The translations under genes and the position numbers were made by a program. Positions 54,160 to 64,000 of a DNA stretch of 64,000 bases are shown here, one piece after another. The notes under the pieces were generated by a model. The model worked only from the letters and a program-made list of their open reading frames with translations. It was not told the origin of the DNA and did no database searches. How positions within the stretch are numbered: the stretch's first letter is position 1; every line of letters starts with the position of its first letter. Source of the stretch: Marchantia polymorpha subsp. ruderalis (taxonomy: Eukaryota; Streptophyta; Marchantiopsida; Marchantiales; Marchantiaceae); NCBI GenBank assembly GCA_037833965.1, contig AP031355.1:9945501-10009500 (forward strand), in the 5' to 3' direction.

Positions 54160-55164
54160 ATGTCTAAAGAAGTTAGAGAAGGCCGAAGGAGAAGGCCGGG
54201 TACACCTCCGGCGATGCGGAACATCCAGCCGGAGCAGAACTCAGAGAAGGCGGACAGGTCTTCGGAAGAGTTCCGGACCGGAGACTACCTTCCGGACATC
54301 AAAGATGAGGTGAGTCACCTCATCAAGGAAGCACTGGGCGCCGGAACGACATCCGACGACTGGAAGGCGGCTAGGCCCCCTACACCACTTCCGACCGCGA
54401 GTACAGGGAAACTTCCGGCTGTGACTTCCAACGCTTCCTACGACATAGTGGAGGACATAGGGAGTCAGAGGGCAAATATTTCCTTCCAACAACTGTTGGA
54501 GGACAATAAGACGTACAGAAGGATGCTGATGCTTTCGTTGCGCCGACCACGCAAACCCCGAAAAGAGAAACTTCCGGCTGTGTACAGAGTGGAAGGAGGA
54601 GACCTAGGACCTCCAGAGATCGAAGTAGAGATCGGAGGCTGCGTCATACAGAAGGTACCAGTGGACTCAGGCTCGGGCGTGAACATCATGACCGAGGAGA
54701 CAGCGAACTCCTTGGGGTTCCAGACCTTCGAGCCTACATCCCGAGTGTTGTGACTGGCCGATCAAACGCGCAGAATGCCGCTAGGAATGTTGAGCAATGT
54801 GAGAACCAACATTGGAGGAGTGGACTTTCAACTGTCCTACATAATATTGCAACCTCTAATGAAGAAAGGTTATGATGTGCTGCTTGGCAGACCGTGGCTA
54901 TACGATGCCAAAGCAAGGTGTGACTGGAGGAGGAAGAGATTACAGTTCCGGAACCCTGCGAACCCTCCGACTGTCATTACCGTACCATGGACCAAGGTAC
55001 CACACGAGGGCGAAACACCTTCCACCACCTCCGGTTACACGACTGGAGGGGAGACCAGCTCGTCATGCACTTCAGAGACAGAAACGTCGGATGAGTTTGT
55101 GGGTTACGTCACTTGCTGCTCCATTGAGGAGGAAGGAGACGATGCGCATCCGGATGACGAATAG
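54160..55164 (+). pseudogene. Protease region of element A2
   Basis: It has ISFQQLLEDNKTYRRML, then PVDSGSGVNIM, the aspartic protease active site, and GYDVLLGRPWLY. A TGA at 54751 interrupts it (Arg codon in family B). The frame ends DDE-UAG at 55162. Confidence 0.88.
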
Positions 55165-55170
55165 CAACTA
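55162..55170 (+). promoter_or_regulatory. Leaky-stop context UAG-CAA-CUA (A2)
   Basis: TAG CAA CTA separates protease from RT in the same frame. It differs from the family B version (CAA TTA) but still fits UAG-CAR-YYA, although the surrounding sequence has diverged. Confidence 0.75.
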
Positions 55171-55490
55171 GCAGCCGGACTGGGCAGAAGCGAGATCAGT
55201 CACACAGAGGGGATTGTCGACCCAAGTGACTGCTGCGAACTGCAGCTCAGTCCAGATAAAGGCTTGAAGGTGTCAAGCCAGGTACAAGGAGAAGAGTTGA
55301 ACAGGGTACAGGCGTTTCTTCGCCAGTATGAGGATTTCTTCGCATGGAAGATTGAAGACATGAAAGGCATACCTTCAAGGTATGGGGAGCACAGGATCGA
55401 CTTGATGGACGAGGCAGTTCCGGTTCGCCAACGCCAATAGAGGCTCAACCCAAAATATTCATTATTGGTGAAGGACGAAATCGATAAGTA
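55168..55490 (+). pseudogene. RT N-terminal fragment of element A2
   Basis: It matches the first part of family B pol (GLGRSEISHTEGIVDPSDC, FAWKIEDMKGIP, RYGEHRIDLMDE), has a TAG at 55438, and stops at KDEIDKYL where it is fused to a family B LTR. The catalytic region is absent. Confidence 0.9.
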
Positions 55491-58400
55491 CCTTCCGCGC
55501 CAGCGCAGCGACGCAGACGGAATTCGCCTACGCGCAGGCGAGCGCCTGCGCACAGGCGGATGAAGTTCCGCGCCGGCGGAGAATCCACCGAGGAGTCCGC
55601 CTGCGCATAGGCGGGAGTTTAACTTTTGTCCGACGTGCGGACGAGCGCCGAGGCAGAGGAGGATTGGCTGAGGAGCGGTACGAACGAGTGTACCGCGCAA
55701 GGCGAAAAAGCCGCCTTCGGCGCTGCGCACCCATGTCCGCGGCGTAGTACGCTCGCGGAGTTCAAATTCGTCAATTCGAGCGTGTGAGTTAAATCGGCGT
55801 CGGCGGAGCGTGAAGCCGCGCGTGAGAGCGGAGACCGTTTTGGCATAGAGCCGGCGCGGCCATCAATTGAGTCGACCCTCACGAGCAAGAGCCGACCATG
55901 ACCTTCGACCGGGAGACGGAGAGCGTCCCATTCTTGAATTCGCGATTCCATTTTCTAGTGCGAGCTGCGCCCGTCTGCCTGCTAGCTGCTAAGCATTCCC
56001 GACATCGCCGCGCAGAGGATTACTTGTTGATTGAGAGAGAAGTGAGTGCGCGTGATTTGGAATTGAGTGAGATTCGAGTTTGCCGAGGAAGCAAGGAGCT
56101 CGAGCGGAGCAGAGGGAGAATTAGCGAACAGGCAAATTCCAAGAACGCAATGTCGAGGCTGAACCGATTGCGGATGCTGCCGCTCCGGCTTCCACTAAAC
56201 AGGCTGCGCGCCTACGAGGAACGGCTGATAGCAAGAAAGCTCAGTTTCTTGCTATGGGGATGGAACTACATTTGTGTGGATATGGTGCGCGAGTGGCTAG
56301 AGCCACAGGGACCACCTTCGCGCGGATTGCGTCCACATGTCGATCGGTGGACGGTCCAAGATTGGGCGCAGGCATTGGGGAGGTGTGCCGGCATCCCAGG
56401 GCACCTCCTCTTTGATAGTGAGAGTGTCAAGGTGTCTAAGCAGGACGAGGCGCAATTTGTGGAGTTGTTCAAGCGGGAGAGGTCTACCAAGAATGGGTAC
56501 AAGATCCGCGATTACAAGGATCGCTTCCGCCGAACTGTGGCTACGGCGCTGCTGCAAATACTGCAGCCACACCGCGCCTGCTACATCACATTGTGGCAGG
56601 TTTCTTTTGTGGAGTGCATCATCGAGGGAGCTCAAATTCACTGGGCGAGCATCCTGCACAGAGTGATGCGACAACACGCTTTTGAGGAGAAGGGGGGAAC
56701 TCTAAATCACCTCTCTCCTTTCCTGATCAATTTTTATCGGCAGCGAAATTGTTTGGCGCGGCGGAGCTTGCTCGTTTTCCGCCGTTGTCCGTCGACCATC
56801 CCGGGAAGTTTGTGCGGGATAACGAGGTCGACACTTACGCCAAGGAGTCGCCAACTTCTACTCCGCCAAGGCGGAGGGACGAAGGAAGAAACACTCCCGC
56901 AGCAAGAGTGCCGCGGAAGCGGCGATGGAGAGAGGAGTCCGAAGAGGAGCAGCATCAAGAACCCACTGCTCCCATTCGACAGCGGCTGTTGCACGAAGTG
57001 TGCAGCCGGCCGAAGCAGAAGGCGCGCAGGCTTGTGTTACCAGCCAGCAGCGCGGACACGGCGACGATTGCCACGGAGAAAGGAAGTGCGTCGCCGGAGA
57101 AGAACGAGGGAGCGCGGACGTTGGCAGGAGCAACGGACCACGCTGCACCTTCAACGGACGAGAGGCAGCCTACGGGCCAAGGGCCTCCGGAGTTACCACG
57201 TGCGATGCGGACGGGGGTTCCGCCTGCGCACAGGCGTGCCTCGACGGAAAGGCGACCCCAAGCGGACGTGAACCTACGCCTACGCATAGGCAGAGGCAGT
57301 CCGCCTGTGCACATGCCGCCTGCGCACAGGCAGGATTCACCTCCGTTCCAACGTAGGAAGGGGAAGGAGCCGGCGGAAGATCCGCCTACAGGTCAAGGGC
57401 CTTCGGGACCAGACCCTCCGGCGCCCAACGCGCCGCGATTTGCACCTTCGGCGCCAAGGCCTTCGGGCCAACGAGATGCGAGCAGGGAGCGTGCGGAGGC
57501 CGCACCTTCGGCAGGTAATCCGCCGGTAGATGCGCCTTCGGCGGAAGGGCCTTCGGGCCAAGGGACATCGGGCGAGCGGCCTCCGGCTATGTCGCCTTCG
57601 GCGATAGATGCCTTCGGCGCTGCGCCTGCGGCGGACAAGGCGCCGGCATTTGCGCCTGCGCACAGGCCAGACACGGCCCTCGCGTAGGACCGATTGAGGG
57701 AGCAGGACCTGACGGAGGAGCGGACTGTCTGTTCGCGGGACGAAATTCCGGTGCGCGATGCGCAATCACGCCCCGCGCAGACACACTCCGCTCGATCGCC
57801 CGGACGTCGGCGGCAAAGAGGATACGGTCGAAGATCGACAAGCGGGCGACGGGGATGTAGCACGGCCACATTCGCCCACCGCCTTGGACATTTTAGCGAA
57901 GAGCAGCGAAGCTGCAGCTGTGCCTTCGCAGGCAGCACCCGTAGACGACGTGCAGCCCCACTCGGGTCAGTCGCCAACGCAATCAATGGCGACTGAAATC
58001 CTTAACTCGGATGATGACGACGGAGGCTCCACAGAAGCAATGTCGGGGGTAGGGGATACCGAGGAGGAGGAGGAGGAAATTGTTGGAGCGCCGGCGGCGG
58101 CGCTCTCTGAGCAGGTGATACCGTTGCTGAAGTACTTGGATCGCAAATTTGATAAATACGCCGATCCACTCCAGCCGGGATCCTACATCGAATTAGTGCG
58201 CAGGCGGACTCGCACTAAAGTCCACACTAGCAAGCTACTAGCTAGGGCGGACCGGGAGTTGAAGGACTTGAGGGAGAAGCATGCCTGTTTGTGGGTTCAG
58301 TACAACCTTGTGAGGAAATCGCACGCCCTCGACAAGATGAGGAAGGAGAGACTGGAAGAGCTCACCAGGGATGTGGTGAAGACCACGATAGATTTGATGT

Positions 58401-59200
58401 CTGAGAAAACTCAGAATCAGATTCTGTCAGAGGAACTCGTGCGACAGACGCGGTTGTTGGCGGAGTGTCAGCTCGCACGACAGGCGGATGAGGATTTAAT
58501 CCGCAGGCTACAGTCGGAGTGCGGGGAATTGCGAGCGCAGCGTGTGGAAGCCGAATCGCAGTTGGTGGTAATTGAAGATGATCGCAGGCGAGAGGCAGAT
58601 CGCACGAAGGAGGAGATGGCGAGGCGTGTCGCCCACTGTCTCAAGGGCTACGCCCACTGGGAAGTGGCGGCGCAGGAGAAACTCACACTGCGTGAGTTAG
58701 AGCTTCGCGCAGCAGGGTTGTTCACAGGTGACAGGAGGAGTCGGCGGAAGGTGGCGAAGAAGTTAGACGCTTTTCTGTCGAAGGCGCGGGATACCATGTC
58801 CACCCTCGAGGTGGAGGTGTCCGCGGCGTTGCAGCGGTTAGGACTGCGCAGTCGAGCGGAAGATAGGCAGGGTAGGGAGTTAGTGCGCGGCAGTTTGTCG
58901 CGCAGGAGACGTAGCACAGGTTCCGCGGAGTGTAGTGTAGCGTGGTTCCGTGCAGGCGTGTAGCGTAGTGCAGTGTAGTGCTAGTTAGGATTTAGAAGGT
59001 ATAAAATAGTTCAAGGCGTTTTGCCTTGGGTTCTTTCCCAATTTCAGAAGTGCAGATCAGGAACTCAATTTCTCTGCGTGTTTGTGTCCTTAGTTCTGTC
59101 ACCACGCACGAGGAGCTACACCTTAGCGTTCCGCATTGTGTAGCTGAAGGCCTTCGGCCGAATGTTCAGAGCTAGTACATTGGTTAGAGACTTGATTAGT
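55491..59200 (+). mobile_element. Family B LTR (B5), both ends missing
   Basis: It begins inside the U3 at CCTTCCGCGCCAGCGCAG, about 700 bp from the normal LTR start, joined to RT of A2. It runs collinear with B1 through the U3 ORF, the TATA box (59000-59007) and part of R, and is interrupted at 59200 (GACTTGATTAGT) by the next B element. Confidence 0.9.
56150..58963 (+). pseudogene. U3 ORF, nearly full length copy in B5
   Basis: The ATG at 56150 starts the conserved domain in the same frame as the leader ATG at 55898. A one-base loss near 56755 (GCGCGGCGGAG compared with ACCACGGCGGAG) shifts the frame to 56749-57687, which ends at a TAG. A further indel restores the first frame from 57758 to 58963. 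It keeps the 38 codons after HWEV that the open copy lacks and ends with the RRRRSTGSAEC tail. Confidence 0.85.
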
Positions 59201-59888
59201 TGTGGTACCCCACTTTTGGCAATTTTGAGGAAATTAAAACATTTTTGGAAAACTGTACCCTGGCAGCATTGTAAATAGCCTTCGGTACATCAAAACAGAG
59301 TGAATCCGGAAGATCGCGGGGATTCTCGAGGGATCTTGTAGAATCTGGGATTTGGGGTGCCGCAGTAAGGACAGGCACCACCCTCCCTGCGAGCTCCGCA
59401 GTTAGGATCTCTACGGCGCAAGGCGCAAAACCCGCCTTCGGAGGTTGCGTCCGCGGCTGTAGGGAAACCCCCGTAATTAGGTAAACCCTCGGGCGCCTTG
59501 ACCAAGTTAGGGTCCCGTTGAAAAGAGCTCGACGCGCTGATTCTAACGAGCCCAAGAACGCTTGGAACGGACGAGGACTTAGGGAGTTATCGCTACTGGA
59601 AGAAACGGAGGCGGTCGCCTACGGCGGAAGGAGTTCGCCACCGGCGCGAATTCCGCCTACGCAGAAGGGGGAATCAAGTTTTGTCCTATGCACGGACGAA
59701 GGCGTTCGCCTGTGCACAGGCGAAGTAGGGTTAGGGAAGGCGCGAAGTCCGCCTACGCACAGGCGAACGCCTGTGCACAGGCACTTCGGCGTCGGCGGAA
59801 AATCCGCCTTGGGCCCTAGAAATGCGCCTTGTGAGGTAGAAAGTGTACGGCGCCTTCCGCGCCAGCGCAGCGCCGCGTACGTCGGAAG

Positions 59889-61959
59889 CAAGTGCGACAC
59901 TATTGAGGATGTGATTGCATCGGCAGAAGCCTTCGAAACTTCCACTCTCAACCGAAGAGGGAGAGAGAGACGGGAGTCGAAGGAGCGAAAACCGAAGGGA
60001 GGGCGAAGACGACGTAGAGGTACAACTCCGTCATCGGAGGAATCGTCTTCGGACGAGAACCGTTCCTCATCCGAAGAAGAGGAAACCTCATCGTCGGAGG
60101 AGGAGAGGAAGAGGAGGAAGCATGGGTCAGCGAAGAAAAAGGGCACCCGACGAGTGACTACGGACAGAGCGCCGGGAGATATAGCTTCGAAGATGGAGAC
60201 CCTTGTGAAGGACTTCGCCGATCTCAAGGTTCAAGTGGTAGGCGGGCATGATCGCCGAAAATCACCCGGGAGAGTGCGAGCGAACTTATGGTGTACTACG
60301 TGCGGGGCGGTGGGACATGCAAACACCGAGTGCCTTACCACCCGTCCGTCATATCCAGTCAACGCAGTAGAGTGGGCGCAACCGTACTATGGAGAGCACC
60401 CTCAGTACTATGGAGAGGCTAGCGAAGAAACAGCCTACGCCGTCCAGTCGGTTCCTACCCCTCCTGCAGTTTCAGCAATGCAAGTCTCACGATATATTCC
60501 GGTGGATCGGGCCACTACAGTACCCGTGAGGCGGAGAGCACCTCCAGGGACGTTTGACCCACCGCCACCGCGAGCTTGTTATAATTGCGGGGAAGTTGGG
60601 CACTTCTCACCGCAGTGTCCCCATCCAAAAAGGCGAAACGATTATGCTCCGACATGTAGTAATTGCAAGAAGGTCGGGCACACTGCGCCAGAGTGTGATC
60701 AGCCACCAGTCCCTCGGCCAGCGGTACGATTTGTGAACACTCCTGCCAAGGAGGACGTGCAAGTTAACCAGGTCGAAGTAGGTTCAGACGGGGATGGCGA
60801 AGACGAAGAATGGCCGGCTGAAGAGGTTATGTGCGCACGGGTCGAAACTCGTAGCTCCAAGAAATCCAAGGAGCAAGAGCGTGACACTCGCAAGCACGAA
60901 CGGAGAACCGCCGACCGGACGGGAAAAGGAAAGGAGAAGACATCCAGCAAGTCCGACTTGCGATCTGCTCGGAAGTCTTCGGCTACGCGAGAAACACCAG
61001 CAATGCGCCCCCAGACGGCAGTCGAGGACGAGCCAGTGCGCCTACTGAAACGGGACTATGCTCCGGATATCCGCAACGAGGTAACCAACCTGTTGAAGGA
61101 AGTGATCCGCACGCAAAAGGACCCACCGCGGCCAGACTTGACATCCTCCCTTGGGGCGAAGTTGGCAGCCACCGTGGAACCTCGCAGAGCGTCGCCGACC
61201 ACGGCGACCCAACGCGCCCACTATGACTTGGTTGAAGATCTCGGGAGTCGAAAAGTGAACATCACGTTCAAGCAGCTCTTGGAGGACAATAAGACGTATC
61301 GGAGAATGTTGATGCTTTCGCTACGGCATCCGCGGAAGCCGCGCGCATCCACATACTCTCAAGTATATCAAGTGGAGAGCGAAGACCAAGGGCCACCCGA
61401 GATCGATGTGGAAATAGCAGGGTGTTGTGTACGCAGAGTGCCAATCGACTCTGGATCAGGAGTCAACATAATGACGGAGGATACAGCGAGAGCCTTGGGG
61501 TTCAGTCAATACGAACCCTCGAAGCGTGTGTTGAGATTAGCGGATCAGACGCGGAGAATGCCTGCAGGTATGCTGCGCAATGTCAAGACAACCATCGGGG
61601 GTGCGGACTTTCGGTTGACGTATATCATCCTTCAACCGATGATGAAGCAGGGCTATGACGTTCTGCTCGGGCGACCATGGCTATATGGTGCACAAGTCAG
61701 ATGTGATTGGCGAAGACATCACCTTAAGTTTCCTCATCCTTCGGAACCGACCAAAACCATTACGGTGCCCTGGAATAGGGTCAGGCACGAAGGAGAGACC
61801 CCATCGACAAGTGCAGGTTACACATCGGGCGAGGACAGTGAGTCGACCGCGCGATCGGATTCCAGTGGTACCGAATCCGATTACTTCGTGGGATTCGTTG
61901 CCTGCTGTTCGGTGGAAGAAGAAGAAGAGCAGGAAGCTATTCAGCCGGAAGACGAATAG
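59889..61959 (+). CDS. Gag C-terminal half and protease of element B6 (5' truncated)
   Basis: The frame is open from 59518, in LTR sequence, so the open frame is an in-frame fusion of U3 leader to gag, but the first in-frame ATG is only near 60193. The gag part starts CDTIEDVIASAEAFETSTL, then a Ser/Glu/Lys-rich stretch, and three CCHC knuckles (LWCTTCGAVGHANTEC, CYNCGEVGHFSPQC, CSNCKKVGHTAPEC). VNITFKQLLEDNKTYRRML and the protease site DSGSGVNIM follow, ending EDE-UAG. Knuckles and protease are intact; the capsid domain is missing, so the element cannot make a normal Gag. Confidence 0.9.
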
Positions 61960-61965
61960 CAATTA
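61957..61965 (+). promoter_or_regulatory. Leaky-stop context UAG-CAA-UUA (B6)
   Basis: TAG CAA TTA lies between protease and RT, which are in one frame (61957 and 61969 are both frame 1). It is identical to the B2 site. Confidence 0.8.
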
Positions 61966-64000
61966 ACTGTGGGACTGGGAAGGAGTGAGACGAGTCACAC
62001 CGAGGGCATTGTCGACCCTAGTGACTGTCACGAAGTACAACTCAGTCCCGGCAAGTGCTTGAAGGTATCAAGCGCAGTGAGAGGAGACGAGCTAAGGAAA
62101 GTACAGGCATTCCTTGGCCATTATGTCGACGTCTTCGCCTGGAAGATCGAGGACATGAAGGGGATACCTGCACGGTATGGGGAACACCGTATCGATTTAC
62201 TGGACGACTCAGTACCCATACGACAGCGCCAGTATCGCCTCAACCCAAAATACTCCTTGCTAGTGAAAGAGGAGATAGATAAGTACTTGAGCGCTGGTAT
62301 TATTTACCCTGTGCTCAGCAGCGAGTGGGTGTCGCCGATTGTTATCGTAGCCAAGAAGTTGACGGGTAAGATACGAGTGTGTCAGGATTTCCGGAAGTTG
62401 AATGCAGCAACACGCAAGGACCATCACCCGTTACCATTCACGGATGCCATTCTAGACCATGTCGCAGGACATGAATGTTATAGCTTCCTGGATGGGTTCT
62501 CAGGTTACAATCAGGTGTCTATCCGTGAACAGGACAAGGATAAAACTACGTTCACAACCGACTGGGGAACTTACGCATACCACAAGATGCCCTTCGGTCT
62601 GTGCAACGCGCCTGCCACCTTTCAACGGATGATGACCAATATCTTTCAGGAACAACTGAGGAAGTTCCTGGAAATATTCATAGATGACTTCTGTGTCTTT
62701 GGGAAGCGGTCTGAACACTTAAGTCACTTGAAGCAGACCTTCGATAAATGTAGAGAGAGCAGTTTATCACTGCATCCCGAGAAGTGCTTTTTCTTCATGA
62801 CTAGTGGGATCTTGTTGGGTCATCGGGTCTCGGCAGACGGCATTGCGGTGGACATCGAGAAGGTCAAGGTTATACTCGAGCTTGAGCCACCCACGAATCT
62901 AAGAGAGCTGCGAGCATTCCTGGGTCATGTGGGCTACTACCGAAGATTCATACACATGTATGCAATACTGGCGGCGGACCTGACCAAGTTGTTGAAGAAG
63001 GACGAGCCTTATGCTTGGGGTGCAAAACAGCAGTCAGCCTTTGAGACTCTTAAAGCGAAACTCACGACTGCTCCCGTACTAAGGAGTCCAGACTGGAATC
63101 GACCATTCCATGTTTACATTGACACCTCGGCATTCGCCATCGGTGTAGTACTGAGTCAAAAGGATGACAACAAAAAGGACTACCCGATCTACTTCGCGAG
63201 CCGACAGCTGTCCCTAGCAGAGCGGAAGTACACCACGACGGAGAGAGAAGCGTTGGGGATGGTGTACTCCTGTAAAAAGTTCCGTCACTACCTAATCTGC
63301 TACGAGTTTGTGTTCCATGTGGACCACTACGCATTGCAACACCTAGTCAAGAAAGCCGACCTATCCGGTCGAATCGCCAGGTGGGTGTTATTACTCCAAG
63401 AGTTCACCTACACAGTCCAGACCAGGAAAGGGGTGCACCACGAAAATGCGGATTACTTGTCCCGATTATGGACCCAGCCGACAGAGGAGGAATTGGTGGA
63501 CGATTTTCCAGATGAAGAGTTATTTCAGTTGTCTGCAGGACATGAGTCCCGCTATGCCGACCTGTATCGATATCTGCTAATCCTCCAGTGCCCCGAAGGC
63601 ATGGATTTGGAACAGCGAACTGTCTTTATTCATAAGGCAGGCCCGTACCAACTCCAGCAGGGGGTTTTGTTCAAGAAGATGGCAGATGAGCGCTTATGCA
63701 GATGCCTGGAGGAATCAGAGGTACCAAGAATAGTTAGTGCGATGCATACTGAGGAGGCGGGTGGACACTATGCCACCAGGAACACGGTCACAAAAATCCT
63801 AAATGCGGGGTATTGTGGCCGACCATGTTTAAGGATGTTCTCGATTACATCCGCAAGTGCGACAGTTGCCAGAGGACGGGGAGACCGACGCCTACAACAC
63901 GCTGGCCCCTGACTCCCATCATGCCTCTAGCACCTTTCGAAAAGTGGGGTATTGACTTTGTAGGGCCGATACAACCAGTGACTAGAAGTACACGAAGGCG
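61960..64000 (+). pseudogene. pol: Pol of element B6 (frameshifted, window-truncated)
   Basis: It is nearly identical to the pol of B2 for 630 codons, with FIDD in RT and the RNase H acidic residues in place and about ten amino-acid differences. At 63811-63818 one G is missing (TATTGTGG compared with TATTGGTGG), which shifts the frame within the integrase zinc-finger region. The correct frame continues to the window end, with the CDSCQR motif near 63860 and WGIDFVGPI near 63945. Confidence 0.92.

Larger units (their letters stand above)
47396..55490 (+). mobile_element. Family A Ty3/gypsy element (A2), 3' truncated
   Basis: It has a complete 5' LTR (47396-52271), PBS, gag, protease, a UAG with read-through context, and the first about 105 codons of RT. 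It is then joined to a family B LTR at about 55490. The remainder of pol and the 3' LTR are gone. Several stops and a frameshift mark it as old. Confidence 0.92.
59201..64000 (+). mobile_element. Family B Ty3/gypsy element (B6), runs off the window
   Basis: It starts TGTGGTACCCCACTTTTGG at 59201 inside B5. Only the first about 688 bp of its LTR are present. At about 59884-59888 (GGAAG shared by both sides) it is fused to the middle of gag, so the rest of the LTR, the PBS and the gag domain are deleted. Gag knuckles, protease, UAG and pol follow. It is very close in sequence to B2. Confidence 0.92.

Overview
This window is nuclear DNA of a plant. It holds a class I LOB-domain (LBD) transcription factor gene, a plant-type U2 snRNA gene with the usual upstream elements, and Ty3/gypsy LTR retrotransposons with a tRNA-Asp-type primer site and CAG-to-TAG decay of the kind CHG methylation produces. 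I cannot name the species. About two thirds of the window is retrotransposon.

Layout. Positions 1-9400 are the gene-bearing part: an undescribed low-copy stretch (1-2106), then a tandemly arranged pair of segments called here Y (2107-3993, with the U2 gene) and X (4392-5590), the LBD gene (minus strand, 5617-6045), a 13-unit 61-bp minisatellite just upstream of it, and a second Y copy (7479-9397) whose U2 copy is broken. A second X (20169-21486) and a third, partial Y (about 22640-24105, continuing at 39140) show that the locus was a tandem array later split by transposons. Positions 9398-20168 are AT-rich repeats, a perfectly bounded 5.2-kb solo LTR (12085-17281, TSD CTGAC) and a decayed gypsy pol on the minus strand (18350-19915). 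Positions 24106-39139 are a solo LTR of a second family (A, TSD CAGGT) into which a 10.1-kb element of family B (26999-37126, minus strand, TSD GGGAT) inserted. Positions 39145-44187 are pyrimidine-rich DNA, LTR-derived fragments and a small solo LTR. Positions 44188-64000 are nested LTRs and partial elements of families A and B, ending inside an integrase gene.

The main observation concerns the A and B elements. Their LTRs are about 5 kb and the U3 part, upstream of the LTR TATA box, carries a long open reading frame (896 codons, uninterrupted in one copy) for a protein with a conserved N-terminal domain, a disordered linker, an acidic patch and a C-terminal coiled coil. The reading frame lies inside the LTR, as shown by target-site duplications, the polypurine tract and the primer-binding site, and the protein architecture is kept between families whose DNA has diverged. 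In the full genome order this would be R-U5-PBS-gag-PR-(UAG)-RT-RNaseH-IN-PPT-U3[ORF]-R. The protease and RT frames are separated by a single UAG followed by CAA-UUA or CAA-CUA, the UAG-CAR-YYA context of leaky stop codons, in three elements.

Most copies are dead: stops (mostly CAG to TAG), frameshifts, internal deletions and chimeric junctions are frequent. The minus-strand element at 26999-37126 keeps an open pol frame and an open U3 ORF, but lacks most of gag, the PBS and most of its 5' LTR.
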